From positions 1-64,000 of the forward strand of contig JASVEC010000078.1 of the NCBI GenBank assembly GCA_030770535.1: a DNA stretch of 64,000 nt, written 5' to 3'. Shown here in pieces: positions 34,762 through 46,184 of this stretch. A program made the translations under genes and the position numbers. The DNA is from Batkoa obscura (Eukaryota > Entomophthoromycota > Entomophthoromycetes > Entomophthorales > Batkoaceae). Position 1 is the stretch's first letter, and each line of letters begins with the position of its first letter. The notes beneath the pieces are model-generated. The model made no database searches and was not told the origin of the DNA. It saw only the letters and a list, made by a program, of their open reading frames with translations.

Positions 34762-36806
34762 ATGAACTTAGAATTGCAAAATACAATACTAAAATTTGGG
34801 TTATTTTGGGTTATAGCTTATGTATTAAAATATTGCTTTAAATTTCGTTGGTTTTTGAAGGTAATATTAACATATAATTGACTATTTATATAAATTATTT
34901 TCGTTGAATATATAGATTAAAAAAAGAATCCAAAGATATATAATAATTGAATTGAATTTTTTTGAAATAATATTAAGTACAACAATATGGAATCAAATAA
35001 TTCAAAAGTTGGGTAAAAATTATCAAAAAGTATGGACAATACTATATAAGTTAGGAACTTACTTTTCTTATCCGTTTTTTATTTATTCTATTTATTTGTT
35101 TTTTAATGCCTATATTCAATTCATCATTTATTTTTATTATTATTTTAACCCTATTGAGTCAACACTATCAAATGATAATAATTTAATTAAAAGAAGTTTT
35201 ATCTATAATAAAGAAGATAATAATAGCAATAATCAAACTCAGTTTATTATTAAACCAATAGTAAGTCCTTTTATTGAATAAAATATTGTTTATATTAATT
35301 GATAAATATTTACTATTACTATTTAGATACCTGGTGTTACTTTACCATCGAATGATGTTGTTATTTATTTATTTAGTTTTTTAGTAAGTGGAGTAATACA
35401 TGAAGTGGGCCATGCAATAGCAAGTGAAATTAACAACATAAATATCGAAAGGATAGCCATAATAATTAAATATATATACTCTGGAGCCTATGTAGAATCA
35501 ATAATTTTCAATTTAATAAGTTAAAAAATGGGAAAAAATTGATGATTATTATTGCTGGTATTATTAATAACTTATTGTTTTATATAATACTTTATATGAT
35601 CAATTATTGGCAAATATTAACGAAGTTGTTATTGTTTTTTAATTTATATTCAATGAATTTAAATACTGTTTTGATTTCAAATATTAAAACTAATTCTCCT
35701 TTAGTTAATCATTTAAATATCGGAGATCGATTATTGAATGTTAATGATGTTAATATTAACAATTTAAATGATTGGAATAACTTAGTTATGAACAATAATA
35801 ACAATGATAACAATAAATTATACAATTATGATGGAGTTTGTATTAATAGTAGTATATTAAATACAGGTAATATAATAATATTATATAATAATTAAATGAT
35901 ACTTAATTTAAATAATAGTTAATATAACTTCATGTTGTAATAATAATGACAATAGTAATAACGACTTGACTTGTTTTAAGCAAATAGACTCAATAGAAAA
36001 GGTAAGCTTAATAATCTATTTAATTAAATGAAATATCGCAATAATAATTTTTACAAAGAATTCTTATTGTTTGTCACCATTCATTGTATTTAATGAATCT
36101 AAACGATGTAATATAAACAATCCATGTAGTAATAAAGAAAAGAAATGTATAATTGATACTTATCCAATAGGAAGTAAGTATCATTGGTTTAGACTAAATA
36201 TTAATAGAAATAATAATAATAATAAAATAACAACAATAACAAATAATGATAATAAATTAGTATTATATTATGGAGATTTTCAACATTTAGATTATTATAG
36301 TAAGTCCAATATTTAAATTAATAATATATTATAACTAAATTTATTATTTTTATTATTTTGATATAGTCCAATTAACGGATTTAAATCCTAATTTCGTTAT
36401 ATTAAGTTATTTATTACCAGAAACAATTAATAACTTTTTATTGTATCTTATGTCATTTAATTTAGCATTAGCCTTTTTTAATATATTACCGATTTATTCG
36501 TGTGATGGAGATTTGTTTTTATTAACTAATTTAAAATTAATGGAATCGTATTTTGATAAGAAAAATAGATTAAATAGTGTAAATAACAACAACACCAGTA
36601 TAGAAGATGATAGTATCAATGAAGATATAAATAATAATGAGGAACATAATTATAGAAATGACAATGGTAATATAGAAGAGAATAGAGATATAGATACTGA
36701 GAAATTAACACCCTTTTATTTTCAGCTATATAAATCCATTATTTATTTATTTACTATATTAACGGGAACTTTATTCATTCTTTCAATTTTGTCTTTATTT
36801 TTATAA
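34762..36806 (+). CDS. MBTPS2: Site-2 protease (S2P), frame disturbed once
   Basis: An intramembrane zinc protease that frees membrane-bound transcription factors such as SREBP. Exons are 34762-34860, 34916-35260, 35327-35866, 35919-36001, 36059-36299 and 36367-36806, giving about 582 residues. The zinc motif is HEVGH in VSGVIHEVGHAIASE, and the second motif is FNILPIYSCDGDLFL with the metal Asp. The Cys-rich insert (TSCCNN, LTCFKQ, SYCLSP) matches the animal and fungal protein, as does the PDZ-like part (GDRLLNVNDVNINNLNDW). Exon 3 needs a frame change between SGAYVE and INNFQFNKLKNGKKL, near 35495. One extra A in a GAA run restores the same spacing as in human S2P. A 29-base intron (35490-35518) would also keep the frame but is far shorter than any other here. 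Asn-rich inserts are common. Confidence 0.82.
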
Positions 36807-37033
36807 GATTATTTATTAGATAAAAGTAATAAATTAAAATTTTATTCATAAAGCTTTGTGATTTTATTTACCTTTTTTCTTTCAGTATTTAAAAAAATAA
36901 TCTTACCACAAAACTTACCTCGAATATCTATTCTTTTTCAAAAAAAAACTGCTTAATTTATCTAACATATATATTATCTAAACAATATAATTTAAACTTG
37001 GTCATTTTATTATCTATAAAATCAAACTCTTAA

Positions 37034-37899
37034 TTAATTTTGAGTTGGTGGTGAAACTTGCATAGCTGGTGGAGGTTCTTGCATAACTTTTTCAAGTACG
37101 ACGCCTAAACCTTCAATAACTGCTAAAAACACACCACCAAATACACCTGCAAACGCCATTCTACCTGGACCAGCTAGAGAATTAAAATCAATTAGTGAAT
37201 ATTATATTCGTAATTTTACTATTATTCTTATTTTTATCACTCTTGTTCTATTTTTTTTCCTATCTTATAAATATATTTAGATATAGAATACTACTTACTT
37301 CTAACAGCCAAAGAACTACCAGTCAAAGCTCCTGATAATATACTATTCCAAGCATCATGTTTATGTCTTATTTCATATAATATACATTCATACGTACTGA
37401 ATAATCCACCCCAAACTGCAAAATTACCTATATTATTTCAATGTAAGTTATTATTTTTTTATCTTGATTATTTTATACCTGAAGTAACTGGAGTACGTGC
37501 TTTAACTGCTGAGATAGCACCAATCATTCTTGATCCCTATGAAAAATTGTGATCAGTATACTGATAATTATTTTTAATTGCTGTTGAAAATAAAATAAGA
37601 CGGATTATTATTGATATTACTATCGGCGTTATTATTTTTGTATAATATTATCGACACTTACAGATGGAGAATTCTTTGCTCCTTTAAAAAAATTCCATAC
37701 GGAGCCTAAACTGGCACCAATAGCAAAACCACCTCCAAGATCGGATAGGATGACCCATGGACTATAAAATAATAAATATAGATTAATTTGGCCTTTTTTT
37801 TGATTCATTCTCGTCTTTATCTCCTTTTAATATAGCTTAAATTAAGCTTAAACTAATAAATTACCATGGATATCTAGTAGGATCCGCATTTCTAACCAT
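37034..37899 (-). CDS. TIM17: Mitochondrial import channel subunit Tim17
   Basis: Five exons (37865-37899, 37662-37761, 37479-37536, 37299-37427, 37034-37173) give 153 residues. Tim17 forms the core of the TIM23 presequence translocase in the inner membrane. Matches to the family are [19 protein letters not shown], the [14 protein letters not shown] loop, [37 protein letters not shown] and the last helix [18 protein letters not shown]. These are four membrane segments with the GxxxG-type glycines. The tail after helix 4 is short and proline-rich ([14 protein letters not shown]). Its start lies 524 bases from the start of TIM50 on the other strand, so two subunits of the same complex share a bidirectional promoter region. 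Confidence 0.95.
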
Positions 37900-38423
37900 T
37901 TTTTATATAAATTATATCTCTCTAAATTAAATAATAAAAATCGATTAAATTTGAATTTAAATTTCGATAATTTTACTTTAAACCCCATTTCTACTGAAAT
38001 CCATTCATTCTCTTATTGGCTGAAGAAATTCTTAAAAATTATTGGAATCTATATTGGTGTGCTTTAGTATGGGCTGTTATTTAGCATTTTTACTATGTAG
38101 TATTTAGTATAAGTTTTTTTTATTGTTATAAAGAGGATAATCTACTATAATAATATGTTGTATAATCTAATTGATTATAATACAAATAAGGGGTAAATAG
38201 AAACTATTTAATTGTTATCAATCAATGAAACTTACTTCCACTGCTACAATGGAAACATCTAGACAATTATAGTAAAAATCAAAGTTTTAAGCTTTTCATG
38301 ACCTCATAAAAACAGGAAAATCAATCCAAAAATCCCATAAAAAATATGAAAAGGAATAAGTGTCCAAAAATCAGATAGACAAACTAAAATCAAGTCAACT
38401 TTGCTTTATTCCTTCAAAGTAAA
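37900..38423. promoter_or_regulatory. Shared promoter region of TIM17 and TIM50
   Basis: The 524 bases between two divergent genes of the same mitochondrial complex. No other gene is seen inside. I could not pick out a specific factor site, so the regulatory role is inferred from position. Confidence 0.45.
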
Positions 38424-39824
38424 ATGAACCGACTTTTATTGAATAGTATTAGACATCAAAAGAATTTGTTTTTAAAGACTAACATCACTCGAAGTTTTCA
38501 TTCTTTTCATCAACCTTTATTTATTGAAAAGGATTCAAATAAGGATAATAAAGATGGCGAAAAGGATGTTCATTCCAATGAAGAAAAACCAGTGGAAACG
38601 GGATTTAAACCACCATCTCTAAATTTTGATAGCACCAGTCGATTTTTAAATACAGAAGAAAATGAGAGTAAAACATCAGATGGAACTCCAAAAAGTGGAA
38701 AAAGTAATTTAGCCGATATATTACAACAAAATGAAGAATTAGAAACTGGAAGTATCAAAACATATCGAGAGAAGTCCAAATTAACTGAAGAAAAAAAAGA
38801 AAGAAATATCGCCTCTAATGTAATTTTCACTCTCTGTTTATTAGGTATTAGTTATTATATTGGAGATAATTTATTTTCCGAATATACGCAAGAAGAATTA
38901 GAGAAATATAAAAATTATACTAAAGAAGATTCATTTTCAACTCGTGGCTATAACCGTATGTTAAGTATCAAAGATTTTTTTTTAAAACCAAAACACACTA
39001 TATTATTACCTCCAATCTCTCAAGATCCTAATGAACCTGATCCAATGACTATTTGTTTAGAATTAGATGAAACATTAATTAAAATTACATGGGATAAAGA
39101 AAGAGGCTTTGTAGCATTAAAAAGACCAGGGTTTGATCGATTTATTGGTATAATGAATAGTTTATTTGAAGTAGTTATATTTACTCAAATGAGTTCATTT
39201 AATAGCGAAACAGTATTATCTAAAATTGATCCTTATGGATTATTATTAAGATATCGATTAACAAAAGAGCATACTAGTTTAATTAAGGGTAAAATAGTTA
39301 AAGATTTAGATTTGTTAGGTAGAGATTTAAACAAAGTAATTGTATTTGATTCCTATCCAGATCATTGTACTTTACATCCAGATAATTTATTAAAAGTACC
39401 AGCATGGGATGGCAATCCAAACGATACCTATTTGTTAGATATCTTACCCTTTTTAGAAACACTAGCTATGACAAATCCAAAAGATGTTCGAGTGGTATTA
39501 AATAAATATATGAATAAAGACATACCCAAAGTATTGTATGAAATGGAATTAAAGCAGCGAATGGAATTAAAAGAAAAACAAAAAGGTGGGTTAAGATATT
39601 GGATTGGTATGGAAAGTGAAAATTTGCCCTTGACTCCTATGATGTTAAGAAGAGTGGACTTTGAAAAAAATTTTGATAAGGAATTTTTTAAACGATTAGA
39701 AGCCATGAAAAAAGAAGTAGAAGCAGAAATGAAACAGCATAAAGAAGAAATGGCCAAAAATAAATTGACGGTTTGGGAAGGAATGAATCGCACCATGTTT
39801 AATAATGGTGAACAACAAAAATAA
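38424..39824 (+). CDS. TIM50: Mitochondrial import receptor Tim50
   Basis: A single-exon gene of 466 codons. Tim50 receives presequence proteins at the TIM23 complex on the intermembrane-space side. The first 28 residues are a basic presequence (NRLLLNSIRHQKNLFLKTN), and residues 29-125 are polar and matrix-side. One membrane helix lies near 131-147 (ASNVIFTLCLLGISYYIG). The FCP/NIF-type phosphatase-like domain covers about 200-335, with CLELDETLIKITWD, LKRPGFDRFIGIM, EVVIFTQMSSFN and YLLDILPFLETLA. The catalytic DxDxT of active phosphatases reads ELDET, so the first aspartate is missing, as expected for Tim50, which acts as a receptor. The C-terminal 90 residues are charged and helical. Confidence 0.95.
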   Translation: MNRLLLNSIRHQKNLFLKTNITRSFHSFHQPLFIEKDSNKDNKDGEKDVHSNEEKPVETGFKPPSLNFDSTSRFLNTEENESKTSDGTPKSGKSNLADILQQNEELETGSIKTYREKSKLTEEKKERNIASNVIFTLCLLGISYYIGDNLFSEYTQEELEKYKNYTKEDSFSTRGYNRMLSIKDFFLKPKHTILLPPISQDPNEPDPMTICLELDETLIKITWDKERGFVALKRPGFDRFIGIMNSLFEVVIFTQMSSFNSETVLSKIDPYGLLLRYRLTKEHTSLIKGKIVKDLDLLGRDLNKVIVFDSYPDHCTLHPDNLLKVPAWDGNPNDTYLLDILPFLETLAMTNPKDVRVVLNKYMNKDIPKVLYEMELKQRMELKEKQKGGLRYWIGMESENLPLTPMMLRRVDFEKNFDKEFFKRLEAMKKEVEAEMKQHKEEMAKNKLTVWEGMNRTMFNNGEQQK

Positions 39825-39923
39825 ACAAAAATAATAAAGAATAAAAGATTTATTATGGATTTATATTAATTGAAAGTCAATTGTTGATATTATATTTTTT
39901 TATACATATTTTTATTTGTTTGA

Positions 39924-40607
39924 TCAACTTCGTGAATAATTATTCCCTGGTGTATCAGGACTAAATAAGGTAGTTGGTGTAGTTGGATATGTAAAGTTAG
40001 TTCGTCCAGATAAGATTTGATAATTACTATCTTTTGTATTATTATTATTTCTATATAAAATAGTAAAATTAACATTTATGAATTTTGATTATGATTATAA
40101 TTAGAAACTTACCTTAATTTTAAATAGTCAATAACGGATTGAGTGATACACATAGATAATACCTAGAACAAGAGATTGGGGTTTAAATTAATAATAATAC
40201 AGAAAATAAAAACTTACCACTGAAATAAATAATAATATAGAATAACTCATAATGATTAACATAATGGAATATCTTAATGTTAAAGCAAGTAAAAATAATC
40301 CATTCTTCTTTAGAATTGATAACTTATCTCCACTTAAACTAAAAAATAATATTTATGGTAAGCATTCTATTATAATATTAGTAGGACAGTTGAGCTTACT
40401 TTTGACTTAATAATTCTGTTTGATAATTCAAGCTTCTTTCAATTATACAGATAACGCAAGTTGATATGATGGCTAATATCCATTGAAGTGGTGATTCAAT
40501 TAAAAATTGATTAAAAAGTAATATATCGTTTGCTAGTTATAAAGGGAATAATAAATTAGTAAATTTGAATTGTAATTAAAGATTCTGTTAAGTTTACTTT
40601 GCATCAT
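39924..40607 (-). CDS. Ctr-family copper transporter (short)
   Basis: Five exons (40598-40607, 40400-40532, 40218-40338, 40113-40162, 39924-40050) give 146 residues. The three membrane helices match the Ctr copper-importer family. TM1 is ESPLQWILAIISTCVICII followed by the conserved Glu and LNY. TM2 has the copper-filter MxxxM in YSIMLIIMSYSILL, and TM3 is ISVVLSMCITQSVIDYL. The N terminus before TM1 is only about 18 residues and has no Met-rich copper-binding motif beyond the start, and the TM3 GxxxG is not conserved. Both features recall short intracellular Ctr2-like members that release copper from vacuoles. The first exon is only 10 bases, which is the least certain part. The C-terminal 45 residues are Asn/Thr-rich. 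Confidence 0.72.
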
Positions 40608-41337
40608 ATTTATAATAGTTTATTTGTTTTAAATTCAATTATACAATAAAAGTTTAAAAGAGTTAAGGATATTGGAATCTGAAATTGGATTAATTTAATT
40701 GATTTAATACCCCAGAATAAAAAATCAATTAAATTTATTATTGGAAATTTTATTAATAAAAATTGATGTAGAGAATTTCTAGCTAATTGATTTCGATTAT
40801 CAATTCGATTTAAACAAAGATTAGATCTTTCAGTTTCGTATTTTTAGGATTTAATTGTAAACACTTTTTCGATTTTTATATTGAATAAACATCAATTTTA
40901 AAATGCCCAATCCATGTTTAAATTGAATTAAAAGCAATGGAACATTATGAGTCGAAATTTCTTAGTGACATCTTCAACCACGAATCAAAACTAAAAGACA
41001 TAATAAATGGTTTGTTACTGAAGTATATAATAAACTAATCATTGGTTCAAAGCTGTTCTATAACAGTATAATGCTATTTAAATTGTAAATTCCAGGTATT
41101 TTTTTCCTCATGACATAAATTTTTATTATAAAGTTCCTCCCTATTTTTTAATGATTTTAAAATAGCCAATTTTTTCCAAGCTGCTAAGTCAGTTTAAGAC
41201 TCGAAGAATTTTTCTTCAACTGGATTGAACAAAAAGAACCTAAGTTTAAACAATTAAAAAATATAGCTTACCTCATCCAAAACTAAGAGTTGGAATTTTT
41301 TTATCAATTTATCTAAACAGAAGGAATAAAAATAAAA
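40608..41337. other. Intergenic stretch between divergent genes
   Basis: About 730 AT-rich bases holding the promoters of the copper transporter and the CSN3 gene. Nothing else seen. Confidence 0.5.
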
Positions 41338-43236
41338 ATGGAAGATAATAATTCAAACAAGGAAATCGAAGTTTTATTTCGTCAATTAAATATCACTAGC
41401 ATAAAGGAAATCAATGATGATAATCAATGTCTATTATCTACATTTAATATTGATTCAGAAATTAATTTAATTTTGGAAATTTGGTAAATAGTTATTTTTA
41501 CTATTAGTAAACAACAAGATGGCTAATAGATTGATATAGTAATAAATATTTGAACTATTTGTATAAAGAAAAAGATGAAATTAACTATGAACCATTTTTA
41601 AAATATATTTATACTATGAGTAAAAAGATTAAAAATAATGAGAATGTAGTTATTAATGAAGAAAATGGTAAATAAATTAAGAATGATTTATGATAAAATT
41701 AAATAACATTAAAATTAATTTAGTATTATTATTCTGTAAATTGGTATCGGATTTAACTACATTAAAACATTTGAAAGTTAAAGTAAGTTTCTATTATTTT
41801 AATTAAAATTGTATTTATTATATAGAAATTATTTGTTGGTAAAATATTGTTAGAAATATTAAAAAGGGTACCAATGAAATTTAATTTAACTGTATATCAT
41901 CCAAAAACACTTAAAGTAAGTTAATTCAAATTATTGTAATTTATAATAATAATATTATTATTACTAGTTATTTTACGAAGAAAAAATGGATCATTTAACA
42001 TTACCAATTTGTAATTTATTAATTAATAGTAATGGAATTGAGGTAGTAATAATAAGAATATATATAAAATATAATATAATATAATATTAATATAATATAG
42101 GATAGTACCTTTAAAATTCGAGATTATATGAAATATTATTATTATTCAAGTTTAATATTAATTCGAAATGGAAAGTATTTTAAAGCATTTGAAGCTGTTC
42201 AGAAAGTAAATTTTAAATTCGTGTTTAATAATACTTATAATAATGTTTAACAATTATTGTATCAATTAGTTATTAATTTTACCTGAAAAATATGCCAAAA
42301 TGAATAAAAATAATGAATACATTACCCTTGGAGTCAAAATATATATAGTATTACAATTGCTATTTCAAGGAGAGAAAGTAAGTTTAACAATATTATGTTG
42401 ATAAACCTATTAATAAAAATACAGATACCTCCAGTTAAATCAGAAGCAATCAAAACATATTTGAAATCAAGACATGGTCAACTTAAAGAATATGAATATT
42501 TGAGAAATTTAATTAAATGTCAAGATGTTGCTGGTCTATCTATTTGGTTAGATATTAATAACGAATCTTTAATTAGGGTAAAAATATTATATAAAGTAAT
42601 ATAATATTATTATTAATATATACTTTCTATTATATTAGGATAATGTTAAAGACTTATGTGAAGTTATATTAATTTGTATAAAAAAGAAACATTTATTAAA
42701 TTTAGCTAAAATTTATTGCTATGCTGATTTCGATCAACTATCAACTATGGTTTATTCATTTTATGACTACAATCAAACCCCAGTTGAACATTTATTTTTA
42801 AATTTGGTAACTAATATTATAATAGTTTTAATAAATTAATATCATTGTACCTATAGATCTTTCAAAACAAATTAGAATGTAAAATAATTGATTATAAAAT
42901 TGATGATACTGCTAATGTAATCACTGGAGATATTCAATTTGATCAAGTTGCTGCTACTGTATTTAATTTCTGGGATTTATTAAATAATTCTTTTGATGAA
43001 TTAAATCAATTAAACTTGATGGCTTTAGATTTAAATCATCATTTAAATTTAGATTTATTAAATGATATTAAACTTTATAATAATAAAGAGGTAATAAAAT
43101 ATAATAATAATATAGTATATAATCTGATTATAAATACTAATACAATCTAATTAAATAGACAACTATAAATGAAGAAGGAGAATTAACAAGTTCGAGATAT
43201 TATGTACAAGATGAAAGGAGAATGTTTGATTATTGA
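41338..43236 (+). CDS. CSN3: COP9 signalosome subunit 3 (CSN3)
   Basis: Eleven exons give 447 residues: 41338-41483, 41540-41667, 41724-41782, 41826-41915, 41968-42042, 42101-42205, 42270-42377, 42425-42577, 42639-42806, 42857-43090 and 43159-43236. CSN3 is a scaffold subunit of the complex that removes Nedd8 from cullins. Matches to animal CSN3 are YYYYSSLILIRNGKYFKAFE plus LLILPEKYAKMN (helical repeats), the AIKTYLKSRHGQLKEYEYL block, and the PCI domain with AKIYCYADFDQLSTMVYSF, VEHLFLNLIFQNKLECKI and a C-terminal dimer helix. The final residues (SSRYYVQDERRMFDY) are acidic and aromatic. The order YYYY..LPEKY..PCI separates it from proteasome Rpn3, the nearest relative. All ten introns are 43-68 bases and all joins restore the frame. 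It ends 18 bases from the end of the metaxin gene. Confidence 0.8.
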
Positions 43237-43254
43237 AAATTTATATTGTTTATT

Positions 43255-44410
43255 TTATTTTTTAAAATAAAGATTAAAGATCAATTTAGTATAATTTACT
43301 AGACTAGTATGCTCTAATAATATTTTCTTTAATAAATGAGATTTTGGAAATACTTGTAATATTATATGAAAATAAGAAAATATTAAAGCATCTAATACAT
43401 TAGGAACTCTATTTAAAATGTAATTAATATATAATAATTATAGTAAATAATAATTAATAATTAATAAACTTACGATTGATTTGAAAAATATTCAGTAGTA
43501 GATTGAGATAATAATTGATTAATAACTTTAATAATAGTTTCAAATTGAAATAAAATTTGACTATAATTGGTAGTAGTATTATAAAATAACTCATTGTTAA
43601 CAATTTGATCAATTTTTTTACTACTTAATTGATATGCTATAATTTGATTTAATGGCCAAGAATAACCTTGAGTTATATAATTATATGTAATATTATTATA
43701 AATTTCATTATCAGCAAATAAAAAATAATCCTATAAATTAAAAGGTTAAAATGTTAATAATAATTTGTTGTTATAATAATATAAATTTACTAATACAAAT
43801 CTTAAATTTTGTTCAATTTGATAATAACTACTCTTTAATTGAAGATTATTTTCCTATATTTTGAAAAAATAAATATCGTTAATTTATAACTACCAAATAA
43901 CCCCTATAATCAACTTACAGTTAACTCTTTAGTAAACACTTGAATCAAATCACTATCTACTAATACATCACCTTGAGGAGTAATTAAATAAGGAAGTTGA
44001 TCTATTAAATAAATTAAATAAAAGAAAATCATATGTCAATCAACTTACTTGTTGGAGATTGTAACTCTTTGTTAGTAAAATGGATATTCATTTTTTTATC
44101 TGAGTTATTGATTTTGTTTAATAACTAACATATAAATAATAAATTTTATCAATAAAATAAAAATAATAAACGATAATACCTGTATCATTAAAGAAAAAGG
44201 CATCATCGATAATTCATCATCTTTGCCATTTAAATGTAAATACAAGTTGTATTCTTCACATTGAACTTTTTCTTCTTCATCTCTATAAATAACAAGTGGA
44301 AATGTATCATTGATCTTTTTATTAATTAAATTTAAATATTCCATTAATTTGTTATCATTTTTGATTTCTATTTCGGGGTTTGGAGTAGTAGTTGGTTCAA
44401 CTTGACTCAT
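43255..44410 (-). CDS. Metaxin-like outer-membrane (SAM) protein
   Basis: Six exons (44180-44410, 44049-44124, 43919-44001, 43791-43853, 43474-43730, 43255-43408) give 287 residues, the usual metaxin size. Metaxins/Sam35-Sam37 are GST-fold proteins on the mitochondrial surface that help insert beta-barrel proteins. Evidence is the order rather than a short motif. An N-terminal thioredoxin-like part starts LVIYRDEEEKVQCEEYNLYL. Then come SPTNQLPYLITPQGDVLVDSD (the cis-proline turn and strand of GST folds), a helical middle with IEQNLRFVL, and the metaxin C-terminal block VPNVLDALIFSYFHIILQVF with LVNYTKLIFNLYF. No membrane anchor is visible. Which SAM subunit it is cannot be fixed. The gene is tail to tail with CSN3. 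Confidence 0.68.
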
Positions 44411-44605
44411 CTTTTGTTTTTTATAACGCTGTTTATTGTCAATAAATTTTAAAAAAAATGAAGGATTACGAAATTAAATGAATCAAGTACTTAAAATTTT
44501 TATTTGATTTGATTGGCTCCATTTAGAATTAAAAGTCTAAGATAAAAAAAGGTGGAAGAAATTATCTACTCTATAGTAGAATACAACCTATACACTACAA
44601 TATAA

Positions 44606-45697
44606 CTACTCATTGCCATTAACAAACTTCAAGGAACTTTTACCAAAAGCATGAAAATAATCATTAATCAAATCCTTTTCTTCTGATTTTAACTTCCTAC
44701 TACAAAGTATATTTAAAATTTGTTTTTCTTTATTACCAATAGGCTCAATAAACTTATTCCAAATCTTGTTTTCAAATTCTTCATGTTCTAAATCATTTAA
44801 TCTCAAAGTACTACAAGGCGGAGGATAAAACCAACGATGATAAGAAGCAATTGATTTAGCTTTTAAAAAACTAATAGAATGAATAGCTACACTATTCATA
44901 TCGGAAGTGATATGAGCTAAATCTGGATAGAAATGAGGATCTCTGTTCAAATTTTGTAATAAAATAAATTGATTCTGTTTTATATAATTAAAGAATCCTA
45001 TTTGTTGATAATAAAACTTTGTATCTAAAAATTTATTTAAATGTTGTAAATCATGTAACATAAATTCAATAGCTGTCAATTTGGAATATGGGGGATATTC
45101 CATTTTAAATTGTCGAGTTAATTCCAATTGTTGAAAAAATAAACTTACACACCTTCTACCTTTACATTGGAGATTTAAAACTTCTTCTACTGAAGGTATA
45201 TAATCATATATTTTTATTATATAGTTGTTATTGATAGAATATAAATTGTAAATTAATTGATTGATATAATCTTCTATTTTATATAAGATAGAATATTTAA
45301 ATAGATCTATTAAATCTATCTTTTCTATTGTTGGATCCTTTTTTCTAATTTTATTTTCGATTTGTTTTAATACTGATTTTTCGTCATCTTCATCAAATAG
45401 TAATGATAATAAATTTAGCTTATTACCTTTATTATTATCTTTTATGTCTTTTATATCTTTTGTATCTTTTATATCTTTAAATAACTCAACAAACTGTTGT
45501 TCTGAATCTAAAACTTTAATACTACCAGTAAACCATTTTTTGGGAAATAAATATTGATTATAATAAATTATATAACTCATTATTAACTCTAAGTTGTTTA
45601 TTTGATTATTATCATAACACTGTTTGATTTTGCTTAATTTGTTATATAATTTGAGTAACTCTTTTGAGTCTTCATCTTTGGTTGAATTTAGTGTCAT
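44606..45697 (-). CDS. Unknown 363-residue protein with HDLQH motif
   Basis: An intact single-exon frame whose function I do not recognise. It has no signal peptide or membrane helix and is mainly helical. A low-complexity insert near residues 72-88 repeats Lys-Asp-Ile/Thr. The C-terminal half looks conserved: RRCVSLFFQQLELTRQF, AIEFMLHDLQHLNKFLD, then FYQQIGFFNYI and HITSDMNSVAIHSISFLKAK. The HDLQH string plus later His and Asp residues could bind a metal, as in HD-type or di-iron helical proteins, but this is speculation. A protein of this kind with an HD-x-x-H helix may be widespread in early fungi. It lies upstream of the metaxin gene in the same direction. Confidence 0.7.
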   Translation of the reverse strand: MTLNSTKDEDSKELLKLYNKLSKIKQCYDNNQINNLELIMSYIIYYNQYLFPKKWFTGSIKVLDSEQQFVELFKDIKDTKDIKDIKDNNKGNKLNLLSLLFDEDDEKSVLKQIENKIRKKDPTIEKIDLIDLFKYSILYKIEDYINQLIYNLYSINNNYIIKIYDYIPSVEEVLNLQCKGRRCVSLFFQQLELTRQFKMEYPPYSKLTAIEFMLHDLQHLNKFLDTKFYYQQIGFFNYIKQNQFILLQNLNRDPHFYPDLAHITSDMNSVAIHSISFLKAKSIASYHRWFYPPPCSTLRLNDLEHEEFENKIWNKFIEPIGNKEKQILNILCSRKLKSEEKDLINDYFHAFGKSSLKFVNGNE

Positions 45698-46184
45698 GAT
45701 TTTGGAATTTAAAAAATTGTTGTAATTTTTTTGAGCTTTTATGTTTATCGTTGCAACTATTTTGGTAAAAAGTCAGGATATAATAGATAACCTATTAAAA
45801 TTATAAAATTGAATATGAATGAATTAGAGTTATACTACTAATGATTGGAAATCTATAAAGCAAAATCTCTATATAATAAATTTAAAAAATACAGTAATAT
45901 CTTTTTTAACTATAGATTTTAGACCATTTTTTCAAATTTCAAAATTATTAGTAAAAATATTGAAATAATAAATGATATTTAATATGGTATTTTTCCAATC
46001 AAAAAGAACCAACTAACTTTGACTGAAAACATAATGACAACTTCGTTTCAAACTTAAAAAATTCACTTAGTTTTCCACCAATGAAAAGCAGTTGTATCAT
46101 TTACTCCAGCACAACGCTCTTAATTTAAAAGAAAAAGAAATTTTTATTACTTTAACTTACTAAAGACAATAAGAAAACAAAAGT
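45698..46184. other. Divergent promoter region
   Basis: About 490 bases between the unknown gene and the ubiquilin gene, on opposite strands. No element recognised. Confidence 0.5.

Noticed and set aside
35490-35518. 29-base intron in S2P
   Set aside because: It would restore the frame, but all other introns here are 43 bases or more and it removes residues at a position where human S2P has sequence; kept only as an alternative.
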